A stretch of DNA of 42,021 bases from Oscillospiraceae bacterium Zagget6 (GTDB taxonomy: Bacteria; Bacillota; Clostridia; Oscillospirales; Oscillospiraceae): NCBI GenBank assembly GCA_001941075.1, contig MSHH01000029.1, positions 1 through 42,021 of the forward strand, in the 5' to 3' direction. Shown piece by piece: positions 23,745-31,896 of this stretch; positions within the stretch are counted from its first letter, which is position 1; each line of letters starts with the position of its first letter. Both the position numbers and the translations under genes were made by a program. Under the pieces are notes generated by a model. The model had not been told where the DNA came from. It ran no database searches and saw nothing but the letters and a program-made list of their open reading frames with translations.

Positions 23745-24308
23745 TCACTTTAGTTTCAGCCCATCTTTAAACGCCTCCCCCACCCGCTGGGTGACTTTAT
23801 AATACCCGTGGGTGTAGGGGTCAAAGGCGATAGCGGCCACCTTTTCGATGTCCACCCGGTCCCCGTCCAGAACGGATTCGTCGGCCAAGGTGTTGACCAC
23901 CTTGCCGATGACCCCGCAGCCGTACTCGCCGGACTGGTACTCGATGAACTCACATTCCATGCAGAGGGGAAACTCGTTGATGACGGGCGCGTCCACCCGG
24001 CTGGACTTCCGGGCGGTCAGGCCGCTTTTGGCGAACTTGTCCGGGGTGTCGTTGCCGGAGACTACGCCGAAGTAGTCCGCCTCCGTCACGTGGGCGGCGT
24101 CGGCGATGCTGACGGTGAAGGCGTTCCGGGCCTTGATGTTCTGCACCGTCTTGTGCGGCTCCGACAGCTTGAGGATGATTTGATTCCGGGTCCGCATGGT
24201 GCCCCAGGCGGCGTTCATTACGTTGACGCTGCCGTCCTCGTTGTAGGTGGCGATCATCAGCACCGGCATGGGGAAGATGGCTTCGGTGGTTTTGATGTCC
24301 TTTTTCAT
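23745..24308 (-). CDS. Flavin reductase family protein
   Basis: 187 aa, ATG at 24308 with AAGGAGG upstream. The opening IFPMPVLMIATYNEDGSVNVMNAAWG fits the start of the flavin-reductase-like FMN-binding domain (PF01613; split-barrel fold). Later DTPDKFAKSGL also fits. Such proteins reduce or carry FMN using NAD(P)H and often serve redox-stress or electron-transfer roles in anaerobes. Transcribed divergently from an HxlR regulator with a palindrome between, so it is probably that regulator's target. Confidence 0.88.
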   Translation of the reverse strand: MKKDIKTTEAIFPMPVLMIATYNEDGSVNVMNAAWGTMRTRNQIILKLSEPHKTVQNIKARNAFTVSIADAAHVTEADYFGVVSGNDTPDKFAKSGLTARKSSRVDAPVINEFPLCMECEFIEYQSGEYGCGVIGKVVNTLADESVLDGDRVDIEKVAAIAFDPYTHGYYKVTQRVGEAFKDGLKLK

Positions 24309-24321
24309 GGAAAAGACCTCC

Positions 24322-24350
24322 TTGTGTTTTGTCTGCGCTTATGCTATCAT
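24322..24350 (+). promoter_or_regulatory. hxlR promoter
   Basis: TTGTGT (24322-24327), a 17-bp spacer and TATCAT (24345-24350). It overlaps the opposite promoter at 24341-24369. Confidence 0.6.
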
Positions 24351-24369
24351 AGTGTCAGGAAAAACGCAA
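24341..24369 (-). promoter_or_regulatory. Flavin reductase promoter
   Basis: Minus strand: TTGCGT (24369-24364), a 17-bp spacer and TAGCAT (24346-24341). Its -35 abuts the palindrome at 24368. Confidence 0.55.
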
Positions 24370-24394
24370 GTACCAACATTTTTGTAAGGTACTT
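24368..24394. promoter_or_regulatory. HxlR-type operator palindrome
   Basis: AAGTACC (24368-24374) and GGTACTT (24388-24394), perfect 7-bp arms 13 bp apart, lie between the divergent hxlR and flavin reductase genes. GTAC-containing dyads are typical of HxlR/HypR/YodB-type sites. Confidence 0.7.
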
Positions 24395-24408
24395 ACCGGG
24401 AGGTAAGC

Positions 24409-24741
24409 ATGGAACAGAAGAACATCGAGACCGCCAACTTTGCCGAAACCGGCTACAGCTACACTCTGTCGCTGATTTCCGGCAAGTACAAGCCCGTGAT
24501 TTTGTACTGCCTGATGGAGTACGAGCCGGTGCGGTTCAACCAGATGCGGCGGTATCTGAAAAACGTGGCGGACAAGACCCTGAGCCAAAACCTGAAAGAG
24601 CTGGAGACTGATGGCCTCATCCTCCGCCGGGAGTACCCGCAGATACCCCCCAAGGTGGAGTATTCGCTCACAGAGCGGGGCCGCTCGCTGATGAACGTCT
24701 TAGATCAGCTCTGTGTCTGGGGCAACGAAAACCGAGTATAA
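24409..24741 (+). CDS. HxlR-family winged-helix regulator
   Basis: 110 aa, GGGAGGTAAGC upstream of the ATG. The HxlR core is clear: LISGKYKPVILYCLMEYEPVRFNQ, then RYLKNVADKTLSQNLKELETDGLI and VEYSLTERGRSLMNVL. No cysteine lies in the usual N-terminal redox-sensing position; Cys residues occur at about 35 and near the C-terminus (LCVWG). It probably represses the divergent flavin reductase through the palindrome at 24368-24394 in response to electrophile or redox signals. The signal is inference. Confidence 0.9.
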   Translation: MEQKNIETANFAETGYSYTLSLISGKYKPVILYCLMEYEPVRFNQMRRYLKNVADKTLSQNLKELETDGLILRREYPQIPPKVEYSLTERGRSLMNVLDQLCVWGNENRV

Positions 24742-24753
24742 AACCGCAGAAAA

Positions 24754-24798
24754 AGCACCCGGAACAGGTGGGGAACCTGTGTCCGGGTGCTGTTTTTT
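24754..24798 (+). terminator. Terminator of hxlR
   Basis: AGCACCCGGAACAGGT (24754-24769) pairs with ACCTGTGTCCGGGTGCT (24775-24791) with one bulge, followed by GTTTTTT. Confidence 0.9.
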
Positions 24799-24840
24799 AT
24801 AAAAGCGTCATGTACTGGCATCCCGCCGGGCAAAATGCTG

Positions 24841-24957
24841 TCCAAACGTCAAGCACTATCCCCTCTTGCCTCCGCCGTCAAGCGGCACTTCCGCTACGCT
24901 CCCTGCCCTGAAAGGGGAGGAGGGCCGCCGCCTTTGGCGGTGGCGGAGGGGTTTTCG
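24841..24957 (+). repeat. Modular palindromic repeat, rearranged version
   Basis: Left flank TCCAAACGTCAAGCACTATC as at 23660. Then the GCCGTCAAGCGGCACTTCCG module in inverted order, CCCTGAAAGGGGAGG, hairpin CCGCCGCCTTTGGCGGTGG and the constant end GGAGGGGTTTTC. No gene lies between 24799 and 25005. Confidence 0.75.
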
Positions 24958-25005
24958 GCACACGACTGAGTAAAAGGGATACCCAAGTGCCAAAATCAAC
25001 GTGTT

Positions 25006-26259
<1,254 letters not shown>

Positions 26260-26302
26260 AGTTTTTCCCTCCAAAAAGACAGTTTGTACGATTGCTCTCA
26301 GT

Positions 26303-26331
26303 AATATACCAGATTTCCGCCTCTTTCTCAA
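26303..26331 (-). promoter_or_regulatory. glyA promoter
   Basis: Minus strand: TTGAGA (26331-26326), a 17-bp spacer and TATATT (26308-26303), 44 bp upstream of glyA. Confidence 0.75.
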
Positions 26332-26352
26332 GAAGAAGATGTGACAAACGAC

Positions 26353-26380
26353 TTGCATTTTTCCCGATTGCTGTTAGAAT
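26353..26380 (+). promoter_or_regulatory. Possible promoter of the plus-strand folate genes
   Basis: TTGCAT (26353-26358), a 16-bp spacer and TAGAAT (26375-26380). It lies 271 bp before the cyclo-ligase start, with repeats in between, so the assignment is tentative. No folate riboswitch motif was recognised in 26381-26650. Confidence 0.4.
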
Positions 26381-26425
26381 AAATGTGAAATAGGGGGATC
26401 TCTTTGCATCAGCCGCATTGTAATA

Positions 26426-26455
26426 AGCTGTTAGCCATTAGCTGTTAGCTGTTAG
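26426..26455. repeat. 7-bp tandem repeat (AGCTGTT type)
   Basis: AGCTGTT-AGCCATT-AGCTGTT-AGCTGTT, period 7, in the glyA-cyclo-ligase intergenic region. The following 26456-26560 holds no gene. Confidence 0.8.
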
Positions 26456-26562
26456 TTACGCACTACAAGCCATAGGGGAACAGCGTTAGACAACCGTTCG
26501 TTGTTAGCGTTTTGTTTTATGTGGCAAATCCAAAGCGCAGAGCAAATTGTGAAGCACCGCAA

Positions 26563-26580
26563 AGCTAAGAGCTAAGAGCC
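26563..26580. repeat. 7-bp tandem repeat (AGCTAAG type)
   Basis: AGCTAAG-AGCTAAG-AGCC, period 7, a second short heptamer array in the same intergenic region. Its strand sense is the reverse of the one at 26426 (CTTAGCT). Confidence 0.6.
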
Positions 26581-26650
26581 AAAATGCTCATCGTGCTGAG
26601 GGGAAGGGAACGTTGATTTCCGAAATTGACTGTGGGGGGCGCAGAGTTCG

Positions 26651-27232
26651 TTGGACGCACAAATGATTTTATCCGAGAAACAGGCCCAGCGAAAGCGGGG
26701 CATCCAGGCGCGAAACGCCCTCTCTACCGAACAGCGGGAGGACTACAGCCGCCGCATCTGCGAAAAAATCGCCGGGCTGGAGGCCTTCAACCGGGCGGAA
26801 ACGGTGCTGCTCTACGCGGCGTTCCGGGCGGAGGTGGATTTGTCGCCGCTGCTCCCGGCGGCGGCGGGCAAGCGGCTGGCCTGGCCGGTGTGCCTGCCGG
26901 AGTGCCAAATGGCGGCGGCAGTCCCACAGGGGCCAGAGGGCTGGGAGACCGGGGCCTACGGCATCCGCGCCCCAATTTTGGAACGCTCGCTGGTAGTCCC
27001 GCCGGAGGAACTGGATTTGGTGCTGATCCCCTGCACCGCCTTTGACCCGGACTGCCGGCGGGTGGGCATGGGCAAGGGCTACTATGACCGCTACCTGGCC
27101 CGGTGCGTCCGGGCGGTGAAGCTGGGGGTGGCCTTCCAGTGCCAGCAGGTGGAGCGGGCCGCTGTGGAGGCCCACGACCTGCGGCTGGACGGGTTTATCA
27201 CGGAGAGAGAGGTTTACACATGGAACAGATGA
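26651..27232 (+). CDS. 5-formyltetrahydrofolate cyclo-ligase
   Basis: 193 aa from a TTG at 26651, preceded at about 10 nt by GGGGGG; an ATG at 26663 (MILSEKQAQRK) is the alternative and has a weaker ribosome site. The N-terminal basic segment KQAQRKRGIQARNALS binds ATP in this family, and the signature GMGKGYYDRYL is near residue 150. It converts 5-formyl-THF to 5,10-methenyl-THF with ATP. It overlaps the cyclodeaminase gene by 13 bp, so the two one-carbon enzymes are translationally coupled. Confidence 0.9.
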   Translation: MDAQMILSEKQAQRKRGIQARNALSTEQREDYSRRICEKIAGLEAFNRAETVLLYAAFRAEVDLSPLLPAAAGKRLAWPVCLPECQMAAAVPQGPEGWETGAYGIRAPILERSLVVPPEELDLVLIPCTAFDPDCRRVGMGKGYYDRYLARCVRAVKLGVAFQCQQVERAAVEAHDLRLDGFITEREVYTWNR

Positions 27233-27864
27233 CAGAAAAATCCTGCAATCAGTTTCTGACGGAACTGTCGGGCAAAGCGCCAACGCCCGGCGGCGGCGGA
27301 GCTGCCGCCTTGGTGGGGGCCTTGGGCGTGGCCCTGGGCAACATGGTGGGCAATCTGACCACCGGCAAAAAGAAGTACGCCGCCGTGGAGGAGGACATCC
27401 AGCGGCTCAACGCCAAGGCGGAGCAGCTCCGCCGGGAGCTGGAGGCGCTGGTCACGGCGGATGCGGAGGCGTTCGCCCCCCTCTCCAAAGCCTACGGTCT
27501 GCCCAAGTCCACCCCGGAGGAAATCGCCCACAAGGAGCAGGTGATGGAGGCGGCGCTGGAGGACGCCTGTGCCGTCCCCATGAAGATCATGATGCGCTGC
27601 TGCGACGCGCTGGATTTGATTGAAGAATACGCCGAAAAGGGCAGCGTCATGGCGGTGTCCGACGCGGGCTGTGCCGCCGTGCTGTGCAAAGCCGCGCTCC
27701 AGGCCGCCAGCCTGAACGTGTTCATCAACACCAAGGCCATGCAGGACCGGAACCGGGCCAATCAGCTGAACCTGGAGGCGGACATCCTGCTGAGCAACTA
27801 CCAGCCCAAGGCGGACCAGATTTTTGACCGGGTGAACCGGGGGCTGCGGACGTATCGGTATTGA
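27220..27864 (+). CDS. Cyclodeaminase/cyclohydrolase family protein (FchA-like)
   Basis: 214 aa from the ATG at 27220 (AGAGAGGTTTACAC). The signature SGKAPTPGGGGAAALVGALGVALG is at residues about 17-40 (TPGGGSxAA block of the formiminotransferase-cyclodeaminase C-domain). The remainder is all helical, including KKKYAAVEEDIQ and DALDLIEEYAEKGS. In gut clostridia such free-standing domains act as methenyl-THF cyclohydrolase (FchA) or formimino-THF cyclodeaminase. The neighbours, 5-formyl-THF cyclo-ligase (makes methenyl-THF) and glyA, support a folate role. Confidence 0.9.
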   Translation: MEQMTEKSCNQFLTELSGKAPTPGGGGAAALVGALGVALGNMVGNLTTGKKKYAAVEEDIQRLNAKAEQLRRELEALVTADAEAFAPLSKAYGLPKSTPEEIAHKEQVMEAALEDACAVPMKIMMRCCDALDLIEEYAEKGSVMAVSDAGCAAVLCKAALQAASLNVFINTKAMQDRNRANQLNLEADILLSNYQPKADQIFDRVNRGLRTYRY

Positions 27865-27869
27865 GCATT

Positions 27870-27896
27870 TTAGCTATTAGCTGTTAGCTGTTAGCC
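27870..27896. repeat. 7-bp tandem repeat (TTAGCTG type)
   Basis: TTAGCTA-TTAGCTG-TTAGCTG-TTAGCC, period 7, starting 6 bp after the FchA-like stop codon. An inverted copy of the AAGCACTATC flank follows (27898-27916). Confidence 0.8.
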
Positions 27897-27983
27897 TGGA
27901 TAGTGCTTGCCGTTTGGTCAGCAATTTTGCCCGGCAAAGTGCAAGTTTTCTATGAAGAACGACCATTCGACAACTGACCACCC

Positions 27984-28080
27984 CCCTTGCCTCCCCTGAA
28001 AGGGCAGGGAGGGGCAAAGCCCCGGAAGTGCCGCTTGACGGCGGAGGGGGACCATGCGAAGCATGGTGGAGGGGTTTCTT
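27984..28080 (+). repeat. Modular palindromic repeat, ACCATGC-hairpin version with insert
   Basis: CCCTTGCCTCCCCTGAAAGG, then GGCAAAGCCCCGGAAGTGCC and GCTTGACGGCGG as at 17901, but with the hairpin ACCATGCGAAGCATGGT as at 23660, and the end GGAGGGGTTTC. It combines parts of two other copies. The rest of 27897-28127 has no gene. Confidence 0.8.
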
Positions 28081-28127
28081 CCAAGAAACACCCATCATTT
28101 CAACCCTACCTTCACACAGGAGCTGCC

Positions 28128-29111
28128 ATGAAAATACTCATTCTCACCAACGAGGACCGGGTTCGCCGGTTCTACGACCTTTCCACCCTGCCCGCCGACT
28201 TCGAGCTGGTCTTTGCCGGGGCGCAGCCCACCGAGGAGGGCATTTTGTCCTTCGGCACGGACTACGACGCCCTCTTTGTAGACGCCATTCAGCCGGTTAG
28301 CGCCGCCGTCATCGCCGCCATGCCCAACCTGAAGCTCATCCACTCCGAGGGCGTGGCGTACAACTCCATCGACACCCAGGCCGCCGCCGCCCACGGCGTG
28401 GCTGTCTGCCGCTGCGTCGCCATCAACGACACCGCCGTGGCCGAGCAGACCATTTTGCTGATGCTGGCCACCCTGCGCCGGTTCCGGGAGGGGGAGGCCC
28501 TGCTCTACGCGGGCAAGCAGATCCAGGCCAAGACCCAGTTCATCCTGGACGGGCTGAACGAACTCAGCTCTCAGCGGGTGGGCATCATCGGCCTGGGGGC
28601 CATTGGCCGCCAGACCGCCCGGCTGCTCCACGCCTTCGGCGCGGAAGTGTGCTACCACAACCGCCGCCAGCTCTCCCCGGAGCAGGAGGCGGAGCTGCAC
28701 GTCCGGTATGTCTCCCAGGAGGAGCTGCTGTCCACCTGCGACATCGTCAGCCTCCACTGCCCCGTCACGCCGGAGACCACCCACCTCATCAACGCGGACA
28801 CCCTGGCCCTGATGAAGCCCACCGCCATCCTCATCAACACCGCCCGGGGCGAGGTCATCGACCAGGAGGCCGTCCGGGACGCCCTCATCGAGGGACGGCT
28901 GGGCGCGCTGGGGGCCGACGTGCTCTCCCCGGAACCGGTGCCCGCCGACAATCCCCTGCTGACCCTGCCGGAGGAGTACATGTACAAGGTCACGCTGACC
29001 CCCCACGTGGGCGGCGTCACCGTCCAGACCTTCCAGAAGGGCCACAAGCTGGTGTGGGACAACATGCGCGCCCTGGCGGAGGGGAAACCGCTGAAAAACG
29101 TGGTGAAGTGA
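28128..29111 (+). CDS. D-isomer-specific 2-hydroxyacid dehydrogenase
   Basis: 327 aa from the ATG at 28128 (CAGGAG upstream). Earlier in-frame starts fall in the repeat element and are rejected. The N-terminal catalytic half has the conserved EGVAYNSID region. The NAD-binding motif GIIGLGAIGRQTA is near residue 150. INTARGEVIDQEAV (catalytic Arg), a Glu in SPEPVP and a His in LTPHVGG complete the active site. Family members reduce 2-keto acids to D-2-hydroxy acids, or act in serine or pyridoxal pathways. The substrate is not defined. It is followed at once by the phased Spo0A-like array. Confidence 0.9.
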   Translation: MKILILTNEDRVRRFYDLSTLPADFELVFAGAQPTEEGILSFGTDYDALFVDAIQPVSAAVIAAMPNLKLIHSEGVAYNSIDTQAAAAHGVAVCRCVAINDTAVAEQTILLMLATLRRFREGEALLYAGKQIQAKTQFILDGLNELSSQRVGIIGLGAIGRQTARLLHAFGAEVCYHNRRQLSPEQEAELHVRYVSQEELLSTCDIVSLHCPVTPETTHLINADTLALMKPTAILINTARGEVIDQEAVRDALIEGRLGALGADVLSPEPVPADNPLLTLPEEYMYKVTLTPHVGGVTVQTFQKGHKLVWDNMRALAEGKPLKNVVK

Positions 29112-29120
29112 CCGCCCTCT

Positions 29121-29230
29121 TTTCGACACAGTTCGACAGACTGCAACAGACTTCGACATAGTTCGACATAAAACGCCGTAAAACGACAGCCCTCCGCATG
29201 ATTCGACATACTTTGACAGAAAGCGACAGC
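29121..29230. promoter_or_regulatory. Ten-base-phased array of TTCGACA (Spo0A-box-like) sites
   Basis: Eleven consecutive 10-bp units, most of the form nnTCGACAnn. Exact TTCGACA occurs at 29122, 29132, 29152, 29162 and 29202, and near matches (TTTGACA, GCGACAG, ACGACAG) keep the same register. TTCGACA is the reverse complement of the Spo0A box TGTCGAA. The array lies between a dehydrogenase stop and its terminator, about 140-270 bp upstream of the DUF6291 gene promoter. Confidence 0.65.
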
Positions 29231-29266
29231 CCTCTGATGGAGCAATCCCATCAGAGGGTGTTTTTT
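29230..29266 (+). terminator. Terminator of the 2-hydroxyacid dehydrogenase transcript
   Basis: CCCTCTGATGG (29230-29240) pairs perfectly with CCATCAGAGGG (29248-29258), followed by TGTTTTTT. Confidence 0.9.
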
Positions 29267-29291
29267 CTGTCCGGGGCGCTTTGTCCTGCGG

Positions 29292-29326
29292 AAACGTGTA
29301 TTATGTGGTACACAAACTACACGTTT
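29292..29326. promoter_or_regulatory. Inverted repeat upstream of the DUF6291 gene
   Basis: AAACGTGTA (29292-29300) and TACACGTTT (29318-29326) are perfect 9-bp arms with GGTAC between. It lies 46 bp before the -35 and is a candidate operator; the binding protein is unknown. Confidence 0.5.
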
Positions 29327-29371
29327 TCCCCAAAAATCCCCGCAAATGCGCCCCCGCCTTCCGAACTGCCA

Positions 29372-29400
29372 TTGCTGAAAACGAACAGATGTTCTATAAT
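29372..29400 (+). promoter_or_regulatory. Promoter of the DUF6291 gene
   Basis: TTGCTG (29372-29377), a 17-bp spacer and TATAAT (29395-29400), 29 bp before the start codon. Confidence 0.75.
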
Positions 29401-29429
29401 AAGAGCAAATTAACCGGAGGTGTTTTACA

Positions 29430-30335
29430 ATGGCGGAGCGAAAGAGTTTTGTGGTATATCTGGATTGGAAAAAGTTATTCAAACGGCTCAGCAGAGAGCA
29501 GAGGGGGGACGTTCTCTCTGCCATGTTTGACTATCAGGAGAGCGGCCAGCCCTACGACGGCGATGACATAGCGGTGGGCGTGGCCTTTGACGCCATGCAA
29601 ATCGTGTTTGACCGGGACGACGAAAAATACCAGGAACAATGCCAGCGCAACGCTGAAAACGGGCGGAAGGGAGGCCGTCCCCGGAAGTCCGCTCCAGCGG
29701 AGGAGGCCCCGGCGGAATCCTGCGCTGTTCAGGAAAACCCGGAAGAACCCAAAAAACCCAGTGGGTTTTCTGAAAACCCGGAGGAACCCACCGAATCCCA
29801 CCATAACCCGCTGAAACCCAAAAAAGCCGATAATGAGAATGATAGTGAGAATGAGAATGACACTGATAATGACAATGAGAATGAAAATGAAAATGATACT
29901 GCTTCTTTAGCAGCAGCTGGCCCGATTCCGGCGGAATCGGAGGCGGCGGCTGAACAAAAAGAAGAGTTTGGTTGGCTTGTTGACCGGTGCCGGGCCGTGA
30001 CGGGTATCACCCCCAATGCCGCCCAGCGGGAGACGCTGGAGAACTGGTGTCAAACCTGCGGCAGCGAGGCCGTCCAGCGGCTTTTCGACGAGGCCAGGGC
30101 GCACAACGGCAAAACCTTCGGGTATCTCGCCGCCATCATGCGCCGGTGGGAGAAAACGGGCGTTCCCGGCGGCCAGGCGCAGAACAGGCCCCGACGGGGG
30201 CCGGAACCCCGGAGCGTACCCACGCCGGAGGAGACCGCCCGGCAGCAGGCGGCGCTGGCGGAAAACCGGCGGCAGCTGGAGCAGCTGCTGGCGGACACCG
30301 ACTGGATGGAGGACGGTTTAGTGGCTAGTGGCTAG
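29430..30335 (+). CDS. DUF6291-type protein with low-complexity linker, replication-protein-like
   Basis: 301 aa, CCGGAGGTG upstream of the ATG. Residues 1-85 (SFVVYLDWKKLFKRLSREQRGD, then VLSAMFDYQESGQP) match my memory of the DUF6291 domain of phage and plasmid replication genes. Its usual end EKYQEQCQRNAENGRKGGRP is present. Residues about 100-160 are a Pro/Glu then Asn/Asp/Glu linker encoded by GA(A/T)AAT-rich DNA, much more AT-rich than the rest. The C-terminal part (about 175-240: WLVDRCRAVTGITPNAAQRE, YLAAIMRRWEKTG) resembles the DnaD-like helical module of replisome organisers. No other phage gene is adjacent. Its stop lies inside a heptamer array, suggesting the 3' end was altered. 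Function here is unproven. Confidence 0.7.
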   Translation: MAERKSFVVYLDWKKLFKRLSREQRGDVLSAMFDYQESGQPYDGDDIAVGVAFDAMQIVFDRDDEKYQEQCQRNAENGRKGGRPRKSAPAEEAPAESCAVQENPEEPKKPSGFSENPEEPTESHHNPLKPKKADNENDSENENDTDNDNENENENDTASLAAAGPIPAESEAAAEQKEEFGWLVDRCRAVTGITPNAAQRETLENWCQTCGSEAVQRLFDEARAHNGKTFGYLAAIMRRWEKTGVPGGQAQNRPRRGPEPRSVPTPEETARQQAALAENRRQLEQLLADTDWMEDGLVASG

Positions 30336-30353
30336 TGGTTAGTGGTTAGTGGC
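30319..30353. repeat. 7-bp tandem repeat (TAGTGGC type)
   Basis: TAGTGGC-TAGTGGC-TAGTGGT-TAGTGGT-TAGTGGC, five units of 7 bp. The first units encode the end of the DUF6291 protein and supply its TAG stop. Confidence 0.85.
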
Positions 30354-30401
30354 AGGGAGGGGTTTCCGGCACAAAGCGCAGCCAGCAGGAAATCAAAAGG
30401 C

Positions 30402-30442
30402 AAAAAAACGGGGCAGACCCCCGCTGAAAGGAGGGTCTGCCC
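30402..30442 (-). terminator. Terminator of the DUF378 gene
   Basis: GGGCAGACCC (30411-30420) and GGGTCTGCCC (30433-30442) form a perfect 10-bp stem. On the minus strand CGTTTTTTTG follows. Confidence 0.9.
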
Positions 30443-30459
30443 GGTGAAGGGGTCGGGTT

Positions 30460-30678
30460 TTACGCTTTGGAAGTCTCCCCTTCCACGGCGTCCTGATTTC
30501 GGAACAGCAGCGAAATGCACCACAGCGCGCCCAGCCCCACCAACGTGTAGAGCAGGCGGCTGAACACGCTGCCGCTGCCGCCGCAGAGCCAGGCCACCAC
30601 GTCGAACCGGAACAGGCCGATGCTGCCCCAGTTGAGGCCGCCGATGATGGACAGGGTCAGCGCAATTTTGTCAAGCAT
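30460..30678 (-). CDS. DUF378-family small membrane protein
   Basis: 72 aa from the ATG at 30678 with GGAGGAAAAACC upstream; a long upstream in-frame extension has no ribosome site. MLDKIALTLSIIGGLNWGSIGLF, then DVVAWL...FSRLLYTLVGLGALWCISLL gives two membrane helices in the DUF378 (PF04070) arrangement, with the typical GGLNWG motif. The role is unknown; family members are common in Firmicutes. Confidence 0.85.
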   Translation of the reverse strand: MLDKIALTLSIIGGLNWGSIGLFRFDVVAWLCGGSGSVFSRLLYTLVGLGALWCISLLFRNQDAVEGETSKA

Positions 30679-30885
30679 GGTTTTTCCTCCCTTTCCGCGC
30701 ACCAACGGTACGCCTTTTGGCGGGCTGCGCGTACCATCTGCGAAGAATGGCGCAGCTTCGCCTGTGTTACTTTGCCCGGAAACGGGAAAACCATGCTGGG
30801 ATTTTTTATCAAACAATGCCCCCCATACGAGGAAGCGCTGCGCAGGCGCGTACCGTTGTTGCCGGTACGGGTTTTGCTGCTTGAG
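30679..30885. other. Intergenic region with GTAC palindromes
   Basis: No gene is seen. It holds GGTACGC/GCGTACC (30707-30713 and 30729-30735) and CGTACCG/CGGTACG (30849-30855 and 30863-30869), two perfect 7-bp inverted repeats sharing the CGTACC core. The second lies just past the hydrolase stop and could be its 3' hairpin. Confidence 0.5.
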
Positions 30886-31860
30886 TTACTGCAAATAAGT
30901 CTGGAAAAACGCGGTGAGCTTGTCGAAGGGGATGACGTCCGTCTGGTCATACAGGTCCGTGTGGACCGCGCCGGGGATGATCATCAGCTCCTTGTTGTCG
31001 CCGGTCAGCTTGGCGAAGGCGTCCCGGCTGAAATAGCAGGAGTGAGCCTTTTCCCCGTGGATGATGAGGACGGCGCTCCGAATTTCCTGGCTGTACTGCA
31101 AGATGGGCATATTCAGGAAGGACTGGCACCCGGTCACGTTCCAGCCGCCGTTGGAGTTCAGGCTGCGGGGATGGTAGCCCCGCGGGGTCTTGTAGTAGTC
31201 GTAATAGTCCTTCACAAAGAAGGGCGCGTCCTCCGGCAGGGGGTCCACCACGCCGCCGCCCAGGGCGTAGGCGCCGCTCTTGTAATCGGCAATGCGCTGG
31301 GCGCAGAGGGCCTTGCGCTTTTCGTACCGGGCCTCCTCGCTGTCCTCGCTGTCGAAGTAGCCGTTGGCGTTGACGCGGGTCATGTCGTACATGGTGGAGG
31401 CAACGGTGGCCTTGACGCGGGTGTCCAGCGCCGCCGCGTTCAGGGCCATGCCGCCCCAGCCGCAGATGCCGATGATGCCGATCTTCTCCGGGTCCACGTT
31501 GTCCTGGACGGAGAGGAAGTCCACCGCCGCCATAAAGTCCTCGGTGTTGATGTCCGGGGAGGCCATGTAACGGGGGGTGCCGCCGCTCTCGCCGGTATAG
31601 GAGGGGTCAAAGGCGATGGTCAGAAAGCCCCGCTCCGCCATGGTCTGGGCGTACAGGCCGGCGGCCTGCTCCTTCACCGCGCCGAAGGGACCGCACACGG
31701 CGATGGCGGGGAGCCGTCCCTCCGCGCCCTTCGGCTGGTAGAGGTCGGCGGCCAGAGTGATGCCGTACCGGTTGTGGAAGGTGACCTTGCTGTGGTCCAC
31801 CTTGTCGCTCTTGGGGAAGGTCTTGTCCCATTCCATCGCCAAGTTCAGTTTTTCTTCCAT
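30886..31860 (-). CDS. Alpha/beta hydrolase (dienelactone-hydrolase-like)
   Basis: 324 aa, ATG at 31860 with GCGAGG upstream. The N-terminal GITLAADLYQPKGAEGRLPA and GFLTIAFDPSYTGESGG blocks are typical of cytoplasmic alpha/beta hydrolases related to YcjY and dienelactone hydrolase. The nucleophile elbow reads GICGWGG, that is Cys instead of Ser, as in dienelactone hydrolase. Candidate acid and base residues lie in HGEKAHS and AVHTDLYD. The substrate is unknown. It precedes no obvious partner but runs in the same direction as, and 36 bp behind, the flavodoxin-AKR fusion gene, so it may share that transcript. Confidence 0.85.
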   Translation of the reverse strand: MEEKLNLAMEWDKTFPKSDKVDHSKVTFHNRYGITLAADLYQPKGAEGRLPAIAVCGPFGAVKEQAAGLYAQTMAERGFLTIAFDPSYTGESGGTPRYMASPDINTEDFMAAVDFLSVQDNVDPEKIGIIGICGWGGMALNAAALDTRVKATVASTMYDMTRVNANGYFDSEDSEEARYEKRKALCAQRIADYKSGAYALGGGVVDPLPEDAPFFVKDYYDYYKTPRGYHPRSLNSNGGWNVTGCQSFLNMPILQYSQEIRSAVLIIHGEKAHSCYFSRDAFAKLTGDNKELMIIPGAVHTDLYDQTDVIPFDKLTAFFQTYLQ

Positions 31861-31896
31861 GATAAATGCCTCGCTTTCTGAATTTTGGGTCGAAGT

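Noticed and set aside
26381..26650. Possible folate riboswitch or 6S RNA before the cyclo-ligase gene
   Set aside because: Neither the conserved THF riboswitch core nor a 6S-like long hairpin could be recognised; only heptamer repeats and a weak stem near 26483-26518 are visible.
29430..30335. Prophage
   Set aside because: Only one phage-type gene is present; no capsid, terminase, lysis or integrase genes lie around it.
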